64,000 nt of DNA, taken from the NCBI GenBank assembly GCA_052078155.1, contig JBQJBP010000006.1, positions 34,581-98,580 on the forward strand. The letters are read 5' to 3'. Positions 50,617-59,800 of the stretch are shown here, one piece after another. Made by a program: the position numbers and the translations under genes. Below the pieces are notes generated by a model. It worked only from the letters and a program-made list of their open reading frames with translations, was not told the origin of the DNA and made no database searches. Positions within the stretch are counted from its first letter, which is position 1, and the number at the start of each line of letters is the position of its first letter. Source of the stretch: CAXBMB01 sp052078155 (GTDB lineage: Bacteria; Pseudomonadota; Alphaproteobacteria; Kiloniellales; DSM-21159).

Positions 50617-51309
50617 CTAGAAAAAACTTGGGCCACCGCAGGGACCGTTGATTAGCTGTTCCCCCACTGTCGTTCTGAAACTCAATGACTTTTGATCTGC
50701 AATTGTAGCGATAATCACTTTGCAGTTGCTCGGGTTGTTTTCCTTAGGGCCAAAGGCAAGTGTCATAGAGGGGAAAACAATGGTGGCAGCCAGAGCTTCG
50801 TGGGTTCCCAATGAGATAGCTCTAGCCCGATTGTGGATTAGGGCTCGGAGCAAATAGGCTTCTTCATTCAAGGTAAGGGGGTGTTGGCCAGGGGCAATAT
50901 CAACCACACAGTTGCGATTGTAGTTGTCCCAGGTTTTTGACTCTTGTTCGATGATCGCGAAACGCGCGCCATTTTTGCCTAACACCCGCCAACGGTCGCT
51001 TTGAGTGCCGTATTTGTACTTCCACTGGTAGGCCTCCTCATCTGAGAGGGCTATCTCTGAAAGGCCGTCCTTATCGATTGCGATGCCATTTTCCACAGCA
51101 TTGCGACAACGGGTAAGCAGATTCTCCCATTGTCTGGCCAGTGTTTTCAGATGGAATTCATCTATCGTGCTGTTGACCGAATTTGCGGTCGATCTGTTGC
51201 CGTTCTGCACTATGGCTGTGGAAACGCCCACGGCTAAAACGGAAAAGAAAATTGTAACAGCGATAATGTAGCGCAACTTTCGGCGTGCGTTGACTTTGGG
51301 TGTCGACAT
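50617..51309 (-). CDS. Membrane-anchored protein of unknown function
   Basis: 230 residues. One N-terminal helix (IIAVTIFFSVLAVGVSTAIV) after a basic start, so type II topology with the rest in the periplasm. The domain has conserved-looking Cys (LLTRCRNAVENG, NRNCVVDIAPG, NCKVIIAT, GPCGG), possibly two disulfides. I do not recognise a family. Its base composition is AT-richer than the neighbours, which suggests recent acquisition. It converges on the P450 gene (30 bases) and follows the phosphotransferase gene. Confidence 0.65.
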   Translation of the reverse strand: MSTPKVNARRKLRYIIAVTIFFSVLAVGVSTAIVQNGNRSTANSVNSTIDEFHLKTLARQWENLLTRCRNAVENGIAIDKDGLSEIALSDEEAYQWKYKYGTQSDRWRVLGKNGARFAIIEQESKTWDNYNRNCVVDIAPGQHPLTLNEEAYLLRALIHNRARAISLGTHEALAATIVFPSMTLAFGPKENNPSNCKVIIATIADQKSLSFRTTVGEQLINGPCGGPSFF

Positions 51310-51321
51310 TTTGCGTGCGTC

Positions 51322-52383
51322 TCAGTTTTTCAATAGATCTTTGATTTCAGCTTCTTCCGCCGCGTCGCACCAGCGGGCCAGAGCCAGAGAAAAGCGCTCA
51401 AAAGCGGGGCCACTGTCAAAACCCAGCTTGGCGCCGGAAATGACAGTGCGGGCCCAAAGAAAGGCAATGCCCTTGCGATAGTCCTGGGTCACAGTCTCCA
51501 GGCTGTAGTTGTCGACCCCGGCGGCAGTCAGGCTGTCGTGGTAGGCCGCCAGCAACCCGGTAAGGGCTTCTGGCCGGTGGTGGAGGAAGTTTCCGGCAGA
51601 GAGGTAAGCCAGGTCAAAGCCGCCACGACCTTTGATGACCGTCTGCCAGTCCAGCAGGGCCCAGCCGCCATCAGCAAAAAACAGCAGATTGTCCAGCCGC
51701 AGATCACCGTGCAGCACTGTGGCCGGTTCCTGGCTCAGATCTGATCTCAGCTTTGTCAGGGCTGTTCCGGCTGTCGGGGCCAGGTGGTGCAACCAGTCGG
51801 GCAGCTGTTCGCCAAAGGTCTTTTCAAAGGCTGGCCAGCAAGCCTGATAGAAGGCTGCAATGTCCGGGCCCTGATCCAGTCGGGGCAGCCAGTCCGGCAG
51901 TGCTTTGCCATCAGGCCTTTGCCAGAAGTGGGCGTGGAACGCTGCAAGATCTTTGACGATAAAGCTGGCCTTCTTTGGTGCCATGCCGCGCAACTGGTCG
52001 CCGGGGCAGCCGTCCTTCAGGTCTTCCAGCAGCAGGATCGGGGCTGCGTCGTCTCCGCCGCTGGCCAGCAGTTGTGGAATGGTCAGTGGGGAACCATCGG
52101 CCAATTGCTCCAGAAAGAGCTTTTCGCGCTGATAGAAGCCCATCTGGCTCATCATCTGCCGGATTTGAGGGTCCTGTGACGGCAGCTTAACCACCAGACT
52201 GTCGGTGGGGCCTGATGTAAGCGACACCCGCGCCAGTTCGCCGGAAAAGCCGCTGTCTTCCCCCAGCGCTGTCACGGTGATGGGACCGGGAGGCTGGTTC
52301 AGAATCCCGGCAATCCACTCAGCTGTTATGTCGTTGCGCCCAAATGCCTTTTCGGCCGAAGCCTGCTCCCCCTGCTGTGTCAT
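51322..52383 (-). CDS. Aminoglycoside-phosphotransferase-like kinase
   Basis: 353 residues. The protein-kinase-like fold is recognisable by VLHGDLRLDNLLF (catalytic loop with Asp and Asn) and WALLDWQTVIKGRGGFDLAYL (Mg-binding Asp), plus an N-terminal lobe with DSLVVKLPS and ILLLEDL. Family members phosphorylate hydroxyl groups of antibiotics, sugars or other small molecules. The ATG overlaps the stop of the FAAL gene by one base (TAATG at 52381-52385 on the minus strand), so the two are translationally coupled. This points to a task in biosynthesis or self-protection, for example reversible phosphorylation of the product. Confidence 0.87.
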   Translation of the reverse strand: MTQQGEQASAEKAFGRNDITAEWIAGILNQPPGPITVTALGEDSGFSGELARVSLTSGPTDSLVVKLPSQDPQIRQMMSQMGFYQREKLFLEQLADGSPLTIPQLLASGGDDAAPILLLEDLKDGCPGDQLRGMAPKKASFIVKDLAAFHAHFWQRPDGKALPDWLPRLDQGPDIAAFYQACWPAFEKTFGEQLPDWLHHLAPTAGTALTKLRSDLSQEPATVLHGDLRLDNLLFFADGGWALLDWQTVIKGRGGFDLAYLSAGNFLHHRPEALTGLLAAYHDSLTAAGVDNYSLETVTQDYRKGIAFLWARTVISGAKLGFDSGPAFERFSLALARWCDAAEEAEIKDLLKN

Positions 52384-55300
52384 TACAGGTCTTCGACCTC
52401 CTTCAATAGGGCGTCCAGTTCTTCTTCCAGGCCGACCTCAGCAGCAGGCTGGATCTGTTTGGCTTTTGCTTCTGTGGGCGTTGGGGCGGGGGCCTGTCTG
52501 CTCCTTGTCTTGCTTCCCGTTTTCGGGGCTTTCCCTTTGGTCAGGCCCGTGCGGTCCCGGGCCAGAAAGGCCGCCAGCTTGGCAATGGAGGGGTAGTCCC
52601 AGATCAAGGTGGCATCCACAGGCCGTTCCAGGTGGCTTTCCAGGTCCATGGCCAGATTGGTCGCTGAAACGGAATCCATGCCCAGGGTGGCAAAGGGACG
52701 GCTCCGGTCGATGCTGCCCATGGGCAGTGACAGAGCCTGAGCCAGCCAGTCGATCATCCAGTTTTCCAGGCCCAGAGCCGAGGATGTTCCGGAAGTCTGC
52801 TCCGCTTTGTTTGCTGCGGATTTAGGTTTGGGCGTTGCCTCAGTTGCTCGTGCGGGAGGAGGGGGAGTGGAGGTTACTCCTCGATTCTCTGAGAGTTTTG
52901 CGTCGTCTGAAGTCTGGTTGACCGCTTGCTTGGGTGAGGCGGGCAAGTCGTTGGCAGCGGCTGTTTCTGTCGGGGAAACCCGGATGGCATCGGAAGGAGA
53001 CATCCCCTCGTTGAGGCTGCTGTTGAGACTGCTGTCGAGGCTTGTGTCCAGGGCTTGTTCGAGTCCTGGACGCTCGCGACCGGCAGCTCCGATGGCCGCG
53101 CTGTATCCGGCAACGAGAGACTGGAATTCCTCCCCGTCCGGCAAGTCCAGCTGCCGGTCCGTCAGGGCGGTCAACTCCGCCAGTGCAGCATCCAGTTTCC
53201 CTCTTGCCCAGGTCAGGGCCCGGGTTGTGGCAGGGGGCAGGGCCGTGCCGCTGCTTTGGCCTTCCAGAGCTGCAAGGCAAATGGCCCAGGCTGCCGCTTC
53301 ACCACTGTGCTGATTGCGCAGCAGGCGGTCATCCATCTGGTTGGCGGCAGTGTTGGCGGTTGTGGTGTCACTGGCTGGTTCTGACGGGGTTGGTTGTGAT
53401 TGGGCTGGCAACCCTGCTTCCAGCTGCCGGGCAGTTTCCTGCCCGCCCAGATCGGCCCGCAGCAGGGCGTCGATGGCCTGAGGTTGGGCGGACAGCCGGG
53501 CCCCCAGGTGATGGCGCACCACTTCGGTGGGTCCTTCAAAGACCCGGATGGCGCGGGCATCGCGCAGCACCTGGGCCACGCGGTTGTTTTCCATGTATCC
53601 CCGACCGCCCAACTGCTGCAGGGTTTCGTCGGTGATCTGCCAAAGCAGTTCCGGTGCCAGAATTTTCAGTGCGCTGTAGAGATCTTCCGGCGCTCCCTCC
53701 GCGGAGTCCGCCAGATGGGCGGTGGCCTGAACCAGTGCCTCCAGGGCGGTGATGGCGCTGCTGGCCTCCAGCAGACCCTGGCGTACCAGCGGGTGATCCA
53801 GCAAACGTCCGGTGATGACCTGACGCTGGCTGACGAAGTGATGACGCAGCCGCAGCATCTCTTTCATCGCGCCCAGACAGAGCGCTGCCAGGCAAAGCCG
53901 GGTAAAGCGCATGGCGTCCTGCGCCACATCCAGTCCTTGCCCTGCGCCGCCAATGCGGTCTGCGTCACTCAGGCGAACCTCACGGAAATGCACGCGGTTC
54001 TGGACCGTGGCGCGCAGGCCCATGGTGTCGGCTTCCGGCCCGGTGCTGAAGCCGGTCATGCCCCGGCGCAAGAGGAAGGCGGATATGCCCAAGGGGCTGC
54101 CGTCTGCGGCCTTTTCCCGGGCAAAACTATGCAGATACTGCGCCCAGGCGGAAGATCCGCTCCAGATTTTTTCCCCGTTCAGTTCCAGCCCCTGATTGTC
54201 GGGCAGGCCCTGGGCGATGGCTTCGATGCCGCGCACGTTGGAACCCGCAGCAGGTTCAGTATAGGCAAAGGCGATGAGGCGGCGGCCGCTGGCAAGTTCC
54301 GGCAGCAACTCCTGTTTCTGGTCCTCCCGCCCGAAAGCCAGCAGTGGGCGCAAACCCAGGCCGTTCTGTAAAACGGTCATCACGCCCAGACTGAGGTCCA
54401 GCGCGCCGACCTGTTCCAGAACCCGCATGCTGTCCGTTGTCAGCAGGCCTTGCCCGCCATGAATTTCTGGCACCTGCAGCCCCAGCAGGCCAATGTTGCC
54501 AAACTCCAGCAGCAGATGAGGCGCTGGCGTGCGCCGGTCATCCATCTGGCGACTGTCGAGCCTGTCCCGTGCCAGATCCCGCAGGGCGGCCAGCATCAGA
54601 TCAGCCTTGCGGCGGCTGCTGTCCGCATCGCCTTCCACCAGGCAGGATTTCACCCGTGGCAGATGGGTGGTAAAGAGGCCTTTCAGCTTTTCCAGGCGGT
54701 TGTCCAGGAAGGCCTGTCGGCAGGCCCGGCGCTGGATCTTGCCGCTGGAGGTTTTGGCCAGCCCCCCGCGTCCGATGAATGCCAGTTGCTGCAAGGCGAT
54801 GTCATGGGCTTCCGCCACCGCGACCTGGGCTTTTTCGAAGAGATTCGGCAGCGCGTCTTCTTTCAGGCTGCGCGGAACTTCCACCACCAGGCCCAGGGCT
54901 TCGGTGCTGTTGTCCTGGGGATCGGGAAAGGAGAAGGCCGCGGCCTCGCAGCCCTGCAGATCCGGATGACAGGCGGTCAGGGTGGCTTCTATGTCCTGGG
55001 GGAAATGATTGCTGCCGCGGATCACGATCAGGTCTTTCAGCCGGCCGGTGACATAGAGCTCTCCTTCCAGAAAGGCCCCCAGATCGCCGGTGCGCAGATA
55101 GCCCTTTTGCTCTGCTGCCTTACTGTTGGCACGGAGCTCTGCGCCAAAAGCCTCCAGGCTTTCTTCCGGTCTCTGCCAGTAGCCTTTGGCGATCCCGGCA
55201 CCTCTAGCCCAGATTTCACCAATGGTCCCATCCGGGCAGACAGCACCGCTTTCCGGATCAACGACTTTCAGGTCTGTGCTGGGTCCCGGCGCACCACAGC

Positions 55301-56492
55301 CCACCAGTTCAAAGGCGCGGCTGCCGTTTTTGGGTGGCGGCAGCGCTTCCAGCCGGCCCTGTTCCAGGGCTTCGGCATCCGCCAGAATCCGGGTGGGCGG
55401 GCCGTCGCCCTGTTTGGCCGTCAGCAGCAATGTGGCTTCGGCCAGGCCGTAAGACGGATAAAAGGCCTTGTCTGAAAAACCGCAGGCCGAAAAGGTCTCG
55501 AAAAATCGGTCCAGGGTTTTCGGGCGCACAACTTCAGCCCCGTTGCTGGCCACGCGCCAGGAGCTGAGGTCCAGGCCTTTGTGGTCGGCGGCGCGGGTGC
55601 GTTCCACACAATAGAGGTAGCCGAAGTCGGGCGAGGCGCTGTGGGTGGCTTTGAAGCTGGAAATGGCTTTAAGCCAGCGTAAGGGAGAGCGCAAAAAGGC
55701 CACGGTCGGCATGATGTAGCCGGGAATGCCGGAGTAGAGCGGCTGCAGCAGCCCCTCCACCAATCCGTAGTCGTGGAAATAGGGCATCCAGTGGACGGCC
55801 ACTGAATCCGGGTCGTAGCGCCAGAGCTCCCGGTTGTAGGCCAGATTGGCCATCAGGCTGTCCTGGCTGACCATGGCGCCTTTTGGGGTGCCGATGGAGC
55901 CGGAGGTATATTGCAAATAAGCAATGTTCTGGTCGTTGGACCGGGGGGGGTAGGCGCTAGTGCTGGCTGGCAGAGCGCTGCTGTCGATGCGCGGCAGGCT
56001 GGCCAGTCCCTCCAGGCGGCTGCCCAGCTGTTCGAGCAGAGACAGGGTCGGGGGGTCGGCCAGGATCATGCTGGCCCCGGAATCCTCCACAATAGACAGC
56101 AGCCGGGGCAGGGTGCGTTTCAGGCGGCTGGCTTCCGGTGGCGGGGCGGGAATGGCGATGACCCCCAGGTCCAGGCAGGCCAGAAAGGCGGTCACAAACT
56201 CCAGGGGGGAAGCATAAAGCAGTAAGGCCCGATCCCCCGGAGCCAGCCGTTCTTCCAGGCTTTTGGAGAGGCCCCAGACCCGTGCCTGCAGGTCTTTGTA
56301 GCTGAGCTGATGGGTCAGGGTTTCTCCCTGTTGCAGCAGACCCAGAGCCAGTTGCTCGCCTTTTGTGTCTGCCCAGTGAGCCAAACGCAGGGCCAGACTG
56401 GTCTGTGGCCTGTGTCCTGACGACTCCAGACCTTTCTTCGCCTTGCCGTCTTGTTCTATCGCTGCGGGTTCTGGCGTCGATTTGGCAGCCAT
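52383..56492 (-). CDS. FAAL-acyl-CoA dehydrogenase-ACP loading protein
   Basis: 1369 residues from the ATG at 56492 (AGGGA upstream; a GTG at 56528 is in frame). The fatty-acyl-AMP ligase domain (about 25-600) has YTSGSIGTPKG and the APPP-rich FAAL N-lobe. The acyl-CoA dehydrogenase domain (about 640-1040) has FAYTEPAAGSN and the catalytic Glu in RVFEGPTEVVRHH. A 200-residue low-complexity linker and an ACP (about 1245-1310, LGMDSVS with the phosphopantetheine Ser) follow. The tail ends in EEELDALLKEVEDL, a likely docking helix. The domain order predicts activation of a free fatty acid, loading on ACP and alpha,beta-desaturation before transfer to the PKS. Confidence 0.92.
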   Translation of the reverse strand: MAAKSTPEPAAIEQDGKAKKGLESSGHRPQTSLALRLAHWADTKGEQLALGLLQQGETLTHQLSYKDLQARVWGLSKSLEERLAPGDRALLLYASPLEFVTAFLACLDLGVIAIPAPPPEASRLKRTLPRLLSIVEDSGASMILADPPTLSLLEQLGSRLEGLASLPRIDSSALPASTSAYPPRSNDQNIAYLQYTSGSIGTPKGAMVSQDSLMANLAYNRELWRYDPDSVAVHWMPYFHDYGLVEGLLQPLYSGIPGYIMPTVAFLRSPLRWLKAISSFKATHSASPDFGYLYCVERTRAADHKGLDLSSWRVASNGAEVVRPKTLDRFFETFSACGFSDKAFYPSYGLAEATLLLTAKQGDGPPTRILADAEALEQGRLEALPPPKNGSRAFELVGCGAPGPSTDLKVVDPESGAVCPDGTIGEIWARGAGIAKGYWQRPEESLEAFGAELRANSKAAEQKGYLRTGDLGAFLEGELYVTGRLKDLIVIRGSNHFPQDIEATLTACHPDLQGCEAAAFSFPDPQDNSTEALGLVVEVPRSLKEDALPNLFEKAQVAVAEAHDIALQQLAFIGRGGLAKTSSGKIQRRACRQAFLDNRLEKLKGLFTTHLPRVKSCLVEGDADSSRRKADLMLAALRDLARDRLDSRQMDDRRTPAPHLLLEFGNIGLLGLQVPEIHGGQGLLTTDSMRVLEQVGALDLSLGVMTVLQNGLGLRPLLAFGREDQKQELLPELASGRRLIAFAYTEPAAGSNVRGIEAIAQGLPDNQGLELNGEKIWSGSSAWAQYLHSFAREKAADGSPLGISAFLLRRGMTGFSTGPEADTMGLRATVQNRVHFREVRLSDADRIGGAGQGLDVAQDAMRFTRLCLAALCLGAMKEMLRLRHHFVSQRQVITGRLLDHPLVRQGLLEASSAITALEALVQATAHLADSAEGAPEDLYSALKILAPELLWQITDETLQQLGGRGYMENNRVAQVLRDARAIRVFEGPTEVVRHHLGARLSAQPQAIDALLRADLGGQETARQLEAGLPAQSQPTPSEPASDTTTANTAANQMDDRLLRNQHSGEAAAWAICLAALEGQSSGTALPPATTRALTWARGKLDAALAELTALTDRQLDLPDGEEFQSLVAGYSAAIGAAGRERPGLEQALDTSLDSSLNSSLNEGMSPSDAIRVSPTETAAANDLPASPKQAVNQTSDDAKLSENRGVTSTPPPPARATEATPKPKSAANKAEQTSGTSSALGLENWMIDWLAQALSLPMGSIDRSRPFATLGMDSVSATNLAMDLESHLERPVDATLIWDYPSIAKLAAFLARDRTGLTKGKAPKTGSKTRSRQAPAPTPTEAKAKQIQPAAEVGLEEELDALLKEVEDL

Positions 56493-56819
56493 ACTTTCAA
56501 AGTCCCTGTTTACTTGCTTGTGCCTCACCTCTTGTCATGTCTGGCAGAGGTGTTTTTTCGCTGCGGAATGGGACCCGGTGGACTGTCACCGATTTGTCTC
56601 ATTTCGCTCAGGCCAAGTGCAGTTTTTTGACATCTTTGTGCATTTTTGCACCGAAAGCCAGAGGAAAGCCTGGGCTCAGATTAGCCCGTTTTGGGGGGTA
56701 ACTACATTAAAAGTCAGCCATCTTTTCAATTTGTTGGGTGAAGAATCTGACATGACGCTTATACTACTGTCAGATGATCCGTTGAGGCCGACCTGGCCCG
56801 ACGCAGACATCTTCTGGCG
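56493..56819. promoter_or_regulatory. Divergent control region between the FAAL and PKS genes
   Basis: 327 bases without a gene. Notable are TTGACA at 56627-56632, the palindrome GTGCA-TTTT-TGCAC (56638-56651), TATACT (56760-56765), and the inverted repeat TCTGACA-N15-TGTCAGA (56746-56774) that encloses TATACT. Both biosynthetic transcription units should start here. Confidence 0.55.
56746..56774. promoter_or_regulatory. Candidate operator upstream of the PKS gene
   Basis: TCTGACA (56746-56752) and TGTCAGA (56768-56774) form a perfect 7-base inverted repeat with 15 bases between. A -10-like TATACT (56760-56765) lies inside. A repressor bound here would block PKS transcription. No regulator gene is in the cluster part seen. 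Confidence 0.5.
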
Positions 56820-59800
56820 ATGACTCCGAAAAATAAGCGGCAGCAGAAAATGAACGATCGCCCGAACAAGGGACAGGACCAGCGTCTGTCAGCGGCCGTT
56901 GAGGCCATCAAGAAGCTCAAGGCGCGGGTGGCGGAACTGGAGGCGGAACGCTCTGAGGCCATTGCGGTTGTGGGGCTGGGCTGTCGTTTTCCCGGCGCCG
57001 CCGATTCGCCTGCTGCTCTTTGGGATCTGCTGAGCCAGGGCCGCGACGGCATTACCGCTGTCCCGGCAGACCGCTGGGATGCGGAGGCCTGGTATGACCC
57101 GGACCCTCAGGCCCCGGGAAAAACCCACAGCCGCTGGGGCGGTTTCCTGGATCAGGTGTCAGAATTCGACAGTGGTTTTTTCGGTCTCAGCCCAAAAGAG
57201 GCAGACAATCTGGACCCCCAGCAGCGGATCTTTCTGGAAAGCTGCTGGTCGGCTTTGGAAGATGGCGGTCAGGCCGGGGATCTGGAAGCGCTCGGTTCCG
57301 TTGGGGTCTTCGCAGGCATCTCTACGGCCGACTACTCCCGTTTGGGCCTCTGGTCGGGCGATCTGACGGACATCTCCGCTTACAGCTATACCGGTTCTTC
57401 TGCCAACGCCCTGGCGGGGCGCGTTTCCTATCTTCTGGGGCTGGAAGGCCCGGCGCTGGCTGTGGATACGGCCTGTTCCTCATCGCTGGTGACGGTGCAT
57501 CTGGCCTGTCAGGCGCTGCGCAACAAAGAGTGCGACCTGGCGCTGGCCGGCGGGTCCAACGTCATGCTCAGTCCCGAGATGTCGGTTTTCTTCTCCAAGG
57601 TCGGGGCGGTCACAGGCGAGGACCGTTGCCGGGTTTTCGACGCCAGGGCTCAGGGCTACCTGCGCGGTGAAGGGGCAGGTGTTGTTCTTCTCAAGCGCTT
57701 GAGTCAGGCGCTGGCTGATGGGGACCCCATCCGGGCGGTGATCGCCGGTTCTGCGGTCAACCAGGACGGCGCCTCCAACGGCTTTACAGCCCCCAACGGG
57801 CCGTCCCAGCAACGGGTGGTCCAGCAGGCGCTGGCGGCTGCCCATCTGCCCGCTTCATCCGTTGATTACGTTGAGTGTCACGGGACTGGGACCCCTTTGG
57901 GCGACCCGATTGAGGTTGGTGCTTTGGGGTCGGTTTTTGGGGATCGTGACGGATCTTTGCTGTTGGGATCGGTAAAGACGAATCTGGGTCATCTGGAGGC
58001 GGCGGCTGGCATTGCGGGACTGATCAAGACTGTTTTGAGTCTTGAGGCGGGTGCTTTGCCAGCGTCGTTGCATTTTGAGGAGCCCAATCCTGCGATTGCC
58101 TGGGGGTCTTTGCCTGTTGAGGTTGTGACGGGCTTGCGTGCCTGGCCAGAGAAGGCTGCGGGCGAGGCGCGTGTTGCGGGCGTGAGTTCTTTTGGCATGA
58201 GCGGAACGAACGCGCATGTTGTTCTGACGTCAGCGCCGGAGCGTGAGGAGGTGTCTCGTGCCGCGCCGGCCCGTCCGGTGATTTTGCCTCTCTCTGGAGC
58301 CAGTGTCGGTGGTCTGGAGGGCCAGATAGCCGCGCAGGTATCCCACCTGTCCGCCGCAGCAACCCGCGGGCTTGATGCCCTTGAGCCTGATGCCCTTGAG
58401 CCTGATGCCCTTAAGCCTGGGGCTCTGTTTGACCGGAGCTGGTCTTTGGCCACTGGCCGGGCGGCCTTGCGGCAGCGGGCGGCGAGCGTTGGGTCTGATG
58501 GTGCATCGTTGAGCGACTTTTCCATCCGGGGGTCCGCCGGGTCTGGCCGTGAGGGCTGTGTTTTTCTTTATCCCGGTCAGGGGTCTCAGTGGGCGGGCAT
58601 GGGCCTTGAGCTGGCTGAGAGCGAGCCGGTGTTTCAGGCCGGGCTGGAGGCTTGCGCGGATGTTGTGGGCTCAGAGCTGCTGGAGGTCTTGAAGGACGCC
58701 GGACGTCTGACGGACACGCGCTGGACGCAGCCGGCGGTTTTTGCGGTGAGCTGGGCGCTGGACCGCTTGCTGGCGAGCTGGGGCGTAGAGCCTGTGGCGG
58801 TGCTGGGCCATTCGGTGGGTGACTATGTGGCGGCGGTTCGCTCCGGGGCGCTGGACTTTGAGAGGGGGTTGGGCCTGCTGGACAAGCGGGCGCAGCTGAT
58901 GGGCAGCCTGCCGGCTGGCGGTGCTATGGCGAGCCTGCGCTGTTCGGCAGAACAGGCGCCAGAGCTGCTGGCTGAGGGGATCGTGATTTCGGCGATCAAT
59001 GGGCCGAGCGCGATAACGGTCTCTGGCCCGGAGGCAGGGATTGCGGCAACGCTGGTGGCCGCTGAGCAGAAGAACATTCATGGCAGGCGGCTGCCTGTAA
59101 GCCATGCCTTTCATTCTCCTGCCATGGCCCCGGCAGCAGCGGAGCTGCGGTCCTTTGCGGCGGCCAGTCCCTTTGGAGAGGCTGAGCTGGGCTGGATCAG
59201 CAATGTGACCGGCAGCTGGCACCGGGGTGAGAGCGCAGCGGACTACTGGGCCGAGCAGCTGACCAGCCCGGTGGCGTTCTGGGCGGGCCTGGAGACCCTT
59301 TACGGGGCCGGTCATCGCCGCTTTCTGGAGGTGGGCCCGGGCACCGGTCTGGCCGGTCTGGTGGCGCAGCTCAAGCCGAAGGGCTCGACGAGCAACGGCA
59401 CAACAAATGGCACGACAGGCCTCACGCTGCTGAAAGAGGATCAGCCTGAGGCTCTGTCACTTGCCAGAGGTCTGGCGGGCTACTGGTGCTCGGGCGGAGA
59501 GCTGGACTGGGAGGCCTATTGCAATGAGCCGGGCCAGGCGGGTCCGCGCCGGAAAATCAGCCTGCCGGGCTATGCCTTTGACCGTCAGCGGCACTGGCTG
59601 GAGACAGCGGCGAGCCGGGCGCTGCAGGCCGGAGGCGACCTGAGCAAGGCCCTCTATACAGAAGAACTTTCTCCCTTGCCCCGGTCTGGTGAGGCAGCAT
59701 CTGAGGTTGGACCTTTACGGTTGCTGGGGCCCGGGGCGAAAGCTCTCAAGCTGCCGAGCGATGAGGCAGGCCAGCCTGTCTATGTCCTGCCCACAGAGTT

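Noticed and set aside
57480..59315. Minus-strand frames opposite the PKS gene
   Set aside because: The plus-strand PKS frame is continuous with KS, AT, KR and ACP motifs; the minus frames are shadows.
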